A stretch of DNA of 64,000 bases from the NCBI GenBank assembly GCA_017410525.1, contig JAFQQQ010000002.1:1-64000 (forward strand), written 5' to 3'. Below, piece by piece: positions 57,965 to 64,000 of the stretch (the stretch's first letter is position 1; every line of letters begins with the position of its first letter). Source of the DNA: Bacilli bacterium (lineage in GTDB: Bacteria; Bacillota_I; Bacilli_A; RF39; UBA660). The notes under the pieces were generated by a model, which was not told the DNA's origin, searched no databases, and saw only the letters and a program-made list of their open reading frames with translations. The translations under genes were made by a program, and so were the position numbers.

Positions 57965-59035
57965 ATGGATTATTACAAAAATCAAAGTTATTATGATATA
58001 TTAGGCGTTACTGAAGATGCTACTTTAGAAAGTATAGAAAAAGCTAAAAACAGATTAAAATTTGGTGATGCAGAAGATAGAGCCCCTTTTAATATGTGGG
58101 ATAAGATAGATGAGGCTTATAAAGTTTTAACAAATCGAGAAGCAAGATCAGAATATGATAAAAAATTAGAAATGGAAAGAAAAAATATTTCTTCTTTTAG
58201 TCCAATAAGCTCAGATCATGTGTTTGAAGATATATATTCTAATAAAAATCATGAGAGTTCATCGATTTTATCTAGTTCTGAGGAGGTAATGGAATCTGAT
58301 ATAATTCCAAAATTAAAAAAAGCAGGTAAAAATCTAGTTTTAGCAATTCCAACAGCTGTTTTAGCAACCATAACAATAATTAAAGAGTTAAATCCAGAAA
58401 ATGATTACGTTGTAGAAAAAAGTACAACAGAAAAAGAAATAAAAGAACCGCAAACAGAGGACTCTAGGTTGGAAGAATTTTATAGAAAGAAGATAGAAGA
58501 ACAAATAAATCAGAAGATGAATGAGTACCATTATAATTATGATTTACAAATCGAAAAAGTAAGATTAGAAAATAGAATTGAATTATTAAAACAAAAGATT
58601 AGCCAAAAAGAGAATCAAGTAGTTAAAAAATTAGGATTATTAAAGTATAAATTGGAATTAACATCTTTAAAAAATCAATTAGAAGCGTTTTATAGATGTT
58701 TAGAAAAAGTAGAAGAAAAAATAAATGAAGTTAATAATAATAGAAATAAACAAAAGTTGACTAGAATGAATGATAAACTATTTGATGTAAATAAAAAGAT
58801 AAAAGAACTTTCCGACTCTCCTAAAGAAAAAATTTTTGCTTTGAAAAAATTGGAAGCTAAGAAAGCTAGTATTACAAAAGCGAGAAAAACAAAAATTCAA
58901 AAACAAATAAAAAGTATTGGTAATTATGCAGTTTTTAAAGAAAGTTTTGTTTCTGCTTATGCAAGAACGGAAAACTTTGTTGAAAATTTATTTGTTCCTA
59001 TGGATAAGATAGACGAAAAAAATAAAATTCATTAA
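57965..59035 (+). CDS. J-domain-like protein lacking HPD, with membrane segment and coiled coils
   Basis: The N-terminal 70 residues align with a DnaJ J domain (SYYDILGVTEDATLESIEKA; IDEAYKVLTNREARSEYDKK). The HPD tripeptide that stimulates DnaK is missing, replaced by FGDAEDR, so a normal co-chaperone role is doubtful. A hydrophobic segment (about 120-137, LVLAIPTAVLATITII) and long coiled coils (about 165-330) follow. GGAGTGAT precedes the ATG. It is probably cotranscribed with the next gene. Confidence 0.75.
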   Translation: MDYYKNQSYYDILGVTEDATLESIEKAKNRLKFGDAEDRAPFNMWDKIDEAYKVLTNREARSEYDKKLEMERKNISSFSPISSDHVFEDIYSNKNHESSSILSSSEEVMESDIIPKLKKAGKNLVLAIPTAVLATITIIKELNPENDYVVEKSTTEKEIKEPQTEDSRLEEFYRKKIEEQINQKMNEYHYNYDLQIEKVRLENRIELLKQKISQKENQVVKKLGLLKYKLELTSLKNQLEAFYRCLEKVEEKINEVNNNRNKQKLTRMNDKLFDVNKKIKELSDSPKEKIFALKKLEAKKASITKARKTKIQKQIKSIGNYAVFKESFVSAYARTENFVENLFVPMDKIDEKNKIH

Positions 59036-59051
59036 AAAGGGAGGATAATGT

Positions 59052-59510
59052 ATGGCTTTGAAAAAAGATTTTTATACAGAGATATTTGAAAAAGAGCAAA
59101 AATGGATAGAACTAATTAACACCAAATTATTGAATGCTATCTATTGTAAATTTTCTTTGCAACCTTTTTATATTTCGAAGAAAAAAGAGTTAGAACAAGA
59201 ATATTTTTTAACTCATAACGAAATAATGGGGAATGTAGTTAGTACTTTAGATTTATTAATAAGTCAATTAGAAGTTTTATATGAACAATTTAGAACAGGT
59301 TATACTGCTGATGCAAATTCTTTAATACCATTATTTTTAATTACTAAGATGAGTAATTCTTATAAAAATGAAAATATAAATGAAATGAGTCAACTTCAAA
59401 TCAAAAAACAAAAGTTAGAACAAGAAATACGAAATGCGAAACAAGAAGTTTCTTTTCAAGAAGATTATGTTTATGATGATTTTCCGGAAGAAGTGAGAAA
59501 AGTAAAATAA
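59052..59510 (+). CDS. Unknown 152-residue helical protein
   Basis: Not recognised. A coiled-coil-rich soluble protein (EKEQKWIELINTKLLN, QLQIKKQKLEQEIRNAKQEV) ending in acidic YDDFPEEVRKVK. It lies 16 bases after the J-like gene with GGGAGG before the ATG, and the two may form a complex. A terminator follows. Confidence 0.7.
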   Translation: MALKKDFYTEIFEKEQKWIELINTKLLNAIYCKFSLQPFYISKKKELEQEYFLTHNEIMGNVVSTLDLLISQLEVLYEQFRTGYTADANSLIPLFLITKMSNSYKNENINEMSQLQIKKQKLEQEIRNAKQEVSFQEDYVYDDFPEEVRKVK

Positions 59511-59513
59511 AAA

Positions 59514-59541
59514 AAACAACACAAGTTGTTTTTTATTTTTC
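59514..59541. terminator. Terminator shared with rpmB
   Basis: AAAACAAC-ACAA-GTTGTTTT stem followed by T's, between convergent genes. Confidence 0.7.
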
Positions 59542-59706
59542 AGATTTATTTAAAGTTCTTTTTTCTCTAGCACTCATTCTAACTTTAGAGCCATCTGCTA
59601 AAGTAACTAATTGTAAGTTAACTTTTTGCATATGTTTAGTAGCTCTACAAGAGTGTGATCTTCTATTTCCAGATAATGGTTTTTTGCTTGTTGCTTTAAC
59701 TGCCAT
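59533..59706 (-). CDS. rpmB: 50S ribosomal protein L28
   Basis: A 57-residue protein with the L28 pattern: a short N terminus, KPLSGNRRSHSCRATKHMQK, NLQLVTLADGSKVRMSARE and a basic tail. GGAGG lies 9 bases before the ATG. It stands alone on the minus strand. Confidence 0.93.
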   Translation of the reverse strand: MAVKATSKKPLSGNRRSHSCRATKHMQKVNLQLVTLADGSKVRMSAREKRTLNKSEK

Positions 59707-59840
59707 AATATTCCTCCATTCAAAGTTTTTTTCCCTATGCCAATAAAGTTTACCATATTTTTAAAAATAAGTCAAATATTTTATAAAAATTTGTTTAAAA
59801 TAAAAGCGATTTATAGTAAAATATATGTAGGAGGGATAAT

Positions 59841-62768
59841 ATGTATACACCACTTTATATAAAAACAGATAATAGTTTACAAACATCACTTATTAAAGTT
59901 ATTGAACTTATTGAGTTTGCTAAACAAAATAACATTAAATCCCTTACGATAACAGATAATAATATGTATGGAGTTATGGATTTTTATAAATTGTGTATAA
60001 CTAATAATATTAAACCTATAATTGGTTTGGAAGTAGAGTATAATGATAAAAAAATAGTGCTTTATGCGGAAAACTATGATGGATATAAAAATTTATTAAA
60101 GTTATGCACAATCCAATCGGAAAAAAAATTAGAAATACAAGATTTGGAAAAATATTCTAAAAATTTAGTGTGTATAACCCCTTATGAAAGTATATATATA
60201 TATAATAATATAAAAAAATTTTATAAAAATATTTTTATAGGGTATAGAACATTAGAAGAATTAAATAATATGGATTATGATAATACGGTTTATATGAATG
60301 AAACTTTGTATTTAACTAAAGAAGATAGTAAGTATATAAAATATATAGATGCAGTAAGGACAGGAGCAACTATAGATTTAGTAGTATCTAATAATTTAAA
60401 TAATTATATTTTAAAAGAAGAAGAGTTTGAATCTAATTATAAAGAAAGTATAGATAATAACCATTTAATTAATGAACTTTGTAATGTGGAAATACCTTTT
60501 AATCAAAAGCTAATGCCTAAGTTTGTTAATGATGAAGGTTTAGATAGTTATACATATTTAAAGAAAAAATGTATAGAAGGTTTACGTTATCATTTCGGTA
60601 ATAGTGTAAATAAAATATATAAAGAAAGACTTAAATATGAATTAGAAATAATAAATAAAATGGGATTTTGTGATTACTTTCTAATAGTTTCAGATTATGT
60701 TAAGTATGCGAAAGACAATAATATAATAGTAGGAACTGGTAGAGGTAGTGCGGTAGGATCTTTAGTATCGTATTGTTTAAGAATTACAGATGTAGATCCA
60801 ATAAAATATAACTTACTATTTGAAAGATTTTTAAATCCAGAAAGAGTAAGTATGCCTGATATTGATATAGATTTTGAACATGAAAGAAGAGAAGATATAA
60901 TTAATTATTGTATAGAAAAGTATGGTAGGAAAAAAGTTGTTCCTATTATAACTTTTGGGACTTTAGGAGCCAAACAAGCAATAAGGGATGTTGGAAAATC
61001 TATGGATATAGAATTAGGTTTAATAGACACTTTATGTAAATTAATTGATTCTAGAAAGACTTTAAAAGAAAATTATAATGATAACAAAAAAATAAAAGAA
61101 TTATTAGAAAGAAAAGAAATATTAAAAGAGTGTTATAAGATTGCTATCAAGTTTGAAGGTTTAAAAAGACATACCTCGATTCATGCGGCAGGAGTTATTA
61201 TGTCAAGTGTTGACTTAGATGAAATAATACCTTTAGATAAAAGTCATAATTTTTATCTTAGTGGATATGATATGACATATCTAGAAGAAATTGGACTTTT
61301 AAAAATGGACTTTCTTGCTATTAAATATTTAACAACTATACATAACATTATAGATAGTATAAATAGTGATTATAATTTAAATATTAAGTTTGATGAAATA
61401 CCTTTGAATGATTCTAAAGCGTTAAATATATTTAATAAGGCGGATACTATAGGTATATTCCAATTTGAATCAGATGGAATGATTAATTTTTTAAGGAAAC
61501 TCAAAGTAACTAGCATGGATGATATATTTGCTGCTATTGCTTTATTTAGACCTGGGCCTATGCAAAATATTCCAACTTATATAAATAGAAAAAATAGAAG
61601 AGAAAAAATAGATTACATAGATTCATCTTTAGAAAGCATTTTAAAATCCACTTATGGAATAATGATATATCAAGAACAAATAATGCAAATAGCTAGAACT
61701 ATGGCAGATTATACATTAGGTGAAGCTGATATACTTAGAAAAGCTATGAGTAAAAAGAAAAAAGATATATTACTTGAAGAAAAAGAAAAGTTTACTAGTA
61801 GAGCTATAAAAAAAGGATATGGTGCTAAATTAGTAGATAGAGTATATGAACTTATGCTTAAGTTTGCTGAATATGGATTTAATAAATCACATTCAATAGG
61901 TTATTCTATAGTTGCATATAAAATGGCTTACTTAAAAGCTCATTATCCTAAAAACTTTATTACTTATTTACTTTCTATGGAAATAAATGATGATAAAAAA
62001 ACAAAACAATATATATATGAGGCTAAAAAAAATAATATAGAGATACTTAAACCAGATATAAATTTAAGTGATAGGAAATATAAAATAGAACATAGTGGTA
62101 TAAGATATCCACTTTCTAATATAAGAAATGTAGGTACTCAGGGTTCTGAACTTATAATTAAAGAAAGAGAGTTGGGATTATATACAGATATATTTGATTT
62201 TATAAAAAGATGTTATGGTAAAAGTGTTACTAGAAAAACTTTAGAATCGCTTATATATGCAGGTGTATTTGATAATTTTGGTTATAATAAAAATACTCTT
62301 ATAAATAATTTAGATTCAATTATAAATTATGGTGAATTAATTAAAGATTTAGATAAAGAATTTGCTTTACAACCGGAAATAATAAGTTATGAAGAATATA
62401 CTAAAAAAGAATTGATGGAACAAGAACTTAATGTATTTGGATTTTATTTAACTAATAATCCAATAACTGAAATAAAATTAAAATATAAGAACATAGTTAA
62501 TTTAAGTGAGATAAGTTCTTATTTCGATAAAAATATAAATACAATTGTGTATGTAGATAGATTAAAAGAAACAACTACTTCTAAAGGAGATAAGATGTGT
62601 TTTATAAGTGGTAGTGATGAAATATCAACAGTAGATGTAGTTTTATTTCCTAAAGTTTATGAAAAATATAATAACATAAAACAAGGAGACATAGTATTTA
62701 TAAAAGGTAAAGTAGAGAAGAGATTTGATAAAAATCAAGTAGTTGTAAACTCAATAGAAAAGTTATAA
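59841..62768 (+). CDS. dnaE: DNA polymerase III alpha subunit (DnaE) with a degenerate PHP domain
   Basis: The 975-residue replicative polymerase has the catalytic motif MPDIDIDFEHERR near 338, a third acidic site region in TIGIFQFESDGM near 540, RPGPM near 575 and an OB-fold near 895-970. The N-terminal PHP domain has lost its metal ligands: the HxH of VHSDYS reads IKTDNS, and TDHGNMYG reads TDNNMYG. A proofreading PHP is therefore unlikely. It is shorter than the usual about 1100. AGGAGGGAT precedes the ATG. Confidence 0.93.
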   Translation: MYTPLYIKTDNSLQTSLIKVIELIEFAKQNNIKSLTITDNNMYGVMDFYKLCITNNIKPIIGLEVEYNDKKIVLYAENYDGYKNLLKLCTIQSEKKLEIQDLEKYSKNLVCITPYESIYIYNNIKKFYKNIFIGYRTLEELNNMDYDNTVYMNETLYLTKEDSKYIKYIDAVRTGATIDLVVSNNLNNYILKEEEFESNYKESIDNNHLINELCNVEIPFNQKLMPKFVNDEGLDSYTYLKKKCIEGLRYHFGNSVNKIYKERLKYELEIINKMGFCDYFLIVSDYVKYAKDNNIIVGTGRGSAVGSLVSYCLRITDVDPIKYNLLFERFLNPERVSMPDIDIDFEHERREDIINYCIEKYGRKKVVPIITFGTLGAKQAIRDVGKSMDIELGLIDTLCKLIDSRKTLKENYNDNKKIKELLERKEILKECYKIAIKFEGLKRHTSIHAAGVIMSSVDLDEIIPLDKSHNFYLSGYDMTYLEEIGLLKMDFLAIKYLTTIHNIIDSINSDYNLNIKFDEIPLNDSKALNIFNKADTIGIFQFESDGMINFLRKLKVTSMDDIFAAIALFRPGPMQNIPTYINRKNRREKIDYIDSSLESILKSTYGIMIYQEQIMQIARTMADYTLGEADILRKAMSKKKKDILLEEKEKFTSRAIKKGYGAKLVDRVYELMLKFAEYGFNKSHSIGYSIVAYKMAYLKAHYPKNFITYLLSMEINDDKKTKQYIYEAKKNNIEILKPDINLSDRKYKIEHSGIRYPLSNIRNVGTQGSELIIKERELGLYTDIFDFIKRCYGKSVTRKTLESLIYAGVFDNFGYNKNTLINNLDSIINYGELIKDLDKEFALQPEIISYEEYTKKELMEQELNVFGFYLTNNPITEIKLKYKNIVNLSEISSYFDKNINTIVYVDRLKETTTSKGDKMCFISGSDEISTVDVVLFPKVYEKYNNIKQGDIVFIKGKVEKRFDKNQVVVNSIEKL

Positions 62769-62784
62769 ATTTATAACTTTTTTG
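62758..62784 (+). terminator. Terminator after dnaE
   Basis: AAAAGTTATAA-AT-TTATAACTTTT stem and T's, overlapping the dnaE stop. Confidence 0.8.
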
Positions 62785-62856
62785 TTTATTTGTTGAGAGC
62801 AAGTATTTAAAATGATATAATTATACTGATATTATGATTAATGGTAAGGAGAGGTT

Positions 62857-63294
62857 ATGAAACAAATAAAACATATTGGAGCTTATGGATTAGTAATTAA
62901 AGATAATAAAATATTGTTAATAAAGAAAAAAGGTGGACCATATGATGGTAAATTAGATTTACCTGGCGGTACTATTGAATTTGAAGAATCAATAGAATCT
63001 GCTCTAAAAAGGGAATTATTAGAAGAAGTAGGAATAGAAATATTAGATTATAATTTGTTTGATGTAGTATCAACTAATATAAAATGGACTTATAAAGATG
63101 AATTAGTAGAAACAAAACATATCGCAATATTATATTTAATAAAAGATTATAAAAATGATATAAAAGAAAATATTGAAATAACAGAAATAAATGATGATTC
63201 AATGGGCGCTGAATATTTTGATATAGATAAATTAACACAAGAACAATTATCTAATATTGCTTTAATAAGTCTACAAAAACTTAAATTTATGTAA
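62857..63294 (+). CDS. Nudix hydrolase
   Basis: A 145-residue Nudix protein with the complete box GTIEFEESIESALKRELLEE followed by VGIEI. The opening GAYGLVIKDNKILLIKKKGG is typical of MutT-like enzymes. A different type from the copy at 16292-16699. GGAGAGG precedes the ATG. A terminator (63305-63336) follows. Confidence 0.86.
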   Translation: MKQIKHIGAYGLVIKDNKILLIKKKGGPYDGKLDLPGGTIEFEESIESALKRELLEEVGIEILDYNLFDVVSTNIKWTYKDELVETKHIAILYLIKDYKNDIKENIEITEINDDSMGAEYFDIDKLTQEQLSNIALISLQKLKFM

Positions 63295-63304
63295 AAATTG
63301 TATA

Positions 63305-63336
63305 AAAAAGATAATAAAACTCAATTATTATCTTTT
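63305..63336 (+). terminator. Terminator after the Nudix gene
   Basis: AAAAGATAATAA and TTATTATCTTTT stem. Confidence 0.72.
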
Positions 63337-63435
63337 TATATAATACTTTGTCAAAAAAATAGGTAAAAAATGTTTCATTTTTAAAAGAAGTGTGTTAAAA
63401 TGTTTATAGTAGACGTTAGAATTGGAGGAATAAAC

Positions 63436-63837
63436 ATGGGTTTTATTAAAAACTTGTTTGATAAAGATGAAGTACAAACAGGAAATGGAAATGAATACTA
63501 TGATATAAGTACAGAAGAAGCTGTTACTGAAGAAGGTGGAGCTAAGATGATTCTTTTAGAACCACGTGCTTATTCAGAAGCTCAACAAATAGCAGATCAC
63601 CTAAAGAAAAGAAATACTGTAGTAGTAAATCTTAAAAGAGTTACTAGTGATCAAGCAAAAAGAATCATGGATTTTTTGAGTGGAACAATATATGCTATTA
63701 AAGGTAACATTCAAAAAATAGGTAGTGGTATTTTCTTATGTACGCCAAACAATATTAATGTACAAGGAAAAATAACTGATGAAACTGAAAAAGATACTAA
63801 AGATAAAGATGATGATAATATAAATTACGAATGGTAA
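63436..63837 (+). CDS. sepF: Cell-division protein SepF
   Basis: SepF anchors and bundles FtsZ at the septum. The 133-residue protein has an amphipathic N-terminal membrane helix (MGFIKNLF), an acidic linker, and the core [40 protein letters not shown] and [13 protein letters not shown]. The ATG at 63436 with GGAGGAATA upstream is preferred to the upstream ATG at 63400. It is followed by a divIVA-like gene, as in the ylm division cluster. Confidence 0.95.
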   Translation: MGFIKNLFDKDEVQTGNGNEYYDISTEEAVTEEGGAKMILLEPRAYSEAQQIADHLKKRNTVVVNLKRVTSDQAKRIMDFLSGTIYAIKGNIQKIGSGIFLCTPNNINVQGKITDETEKDTKDKDDDNINYEW

Positions 63838-63845
63838 AAAAATAC

Positions 63846-63874
63846 TTGAAAAAGAATATTAATTGTGCTATTAT
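63846..63874 (+). promoter_or_regulatory. Promoter of the divIVA-like gene
   Basis: TTGAAA (63846-63851), a 17-base spacer and TATTAT (63869-63874). Confidence 0.65.
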
Positions 63875-63901
63875 ATAAAGCACAACGTTTGAGGGATGCT
63901 T

Positions 63902-64000
63902 ATGGATAATAAAACGTTTAGAAATTATACTCCTGAGCAAGTAGATCAATTTTTAGACCAAGTTATTAAACAAGTAGAAAGAATGATAGAAGACAATAAG
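63902..64000 (+). CDS. divIVA: Start of a DivIVA-like protein (cut by window edge)
   Basis: The first 33 codons are present. FRNYTPEQVDQFLDQVIKQV matches the DivIVA/GpsB membrane-targeting pattern (F(R)xYxxxEVDxFLDxV). GAGGGATG precedes the ATG. It is adjacent to sepF, consistent with the division-gene cluster. DivIVA or GpsB cannot be separated from this fragment. Confidence 0.78.
   Translation, partial: MDNKTFRNYTPEQVDQFLDQVIKQVERMIEDNK

Noticed and set aside
1-64000. UGA read as tryptophan (Mollicutes code)
   Set aside because: Several genes end in TGA at conserved ends (for example yabP and pduL) and Trp is encoded by TGG, so code 11 applies.

Overview
The window is a chromosomal segment of a very AT-rich, spore-forming low-GC Gram-positive bacterium (Bacillota, most likely class Bacilli; the membrane proteins, the truncated RimP and the gene order suggest an Erysipelotrichales or RF39-like gut lineage, but that placement is inference). 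UGA is used as a stop codon, so genetic code 11 applies. Sporulation genes are frequent: spoVG, yabP, yabQ, gerQ, gpr, spoVIF, sigK, gerM, gerE, spoIIIAH and spoIVA. gerQ, spoVIF and gerE point to Bacilli rather than Clostridia.

Layout. 0-6 kb: rnr-smpB region, then spoVG, yabP-yabQ-divIC. 6-14.8 kb: a LemA-like gene, gerQ, pduL, a VirB2-like membrane protein, the two U32 proteins of tRNA hydroxylation, greA, an esterase, queA, a kinase-fold protein and miaA. 14.8-19.9 kb: a CofE-like ligase, a decayed MazE-like antitoxin, a Nudix gene, recD2 and a CPBP protease. 20-25.2 kb: the rimP-nusA-rnpM-(two deaminases)-infB-rbfA translation operon behind a hairpin leader. 25.2-33.2 kb: transglutaminase-like protein, rpsT, gpr, an orphan pilin, der, an O-antigen-ligase-like protein, spoVIF, a DUF1016 nuclease and dusB. 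41-64 kb: serS with its T-box, tRNA-Arg(UCU), gerM, gerE, spoIIIAH, an ORF6N protein, gpmI, engB, two HAD paralogues, spoIVA, lon, ruvAB, a J-like protein, rpmB, dnaE, a Nudix gene, sepF and the start of a divIVA-like gene.

The centrepiece is at 33.55-40.46 kb. The mother-cell sigma factor gene sigK is split in two by a 6.9-kb 'skin' element. The 5' part (109 codons) lies at 40.79-40.46 kb and the 3' part (122 codons) at 33.55-33.18 kb, both on the minus strand. Joining at a shared AATG core restores a 231-residue SigK with an uninterrupted regions 2-4 sequence. The core resembles the AATGA core known for Bacillus subtilis. The element carries a large serine recombinase next to the sigK 3' part, a RepL-like replication protein, several small DNA-binding proteins and small unknown proteins. 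It has no phage structural genes.

A second split gene is visible at the same site. The recombinase stop codon TGA lies in the attachment core, and its last base is supplied by sigK. When the circle is closed in silico the stop becomes TGC, and the frame runs for 169 more codons without a stop, through the double helix-turn-helix ORF at the far end of the element. The circle would therefore encode a 758-residue recombinase-HTH fusion, while the integrated form encodes only the 589-residue recombinase. One recombination event would switch both sigK (off to on) and the recombinase (short to long form).

A sigma-E-like promoter with a SpoIIID-like box lies in front of sigK, and an exact sigma-K consensus promoter lies in front of gerE, so this window appears to hold both the switch and one of its targets.
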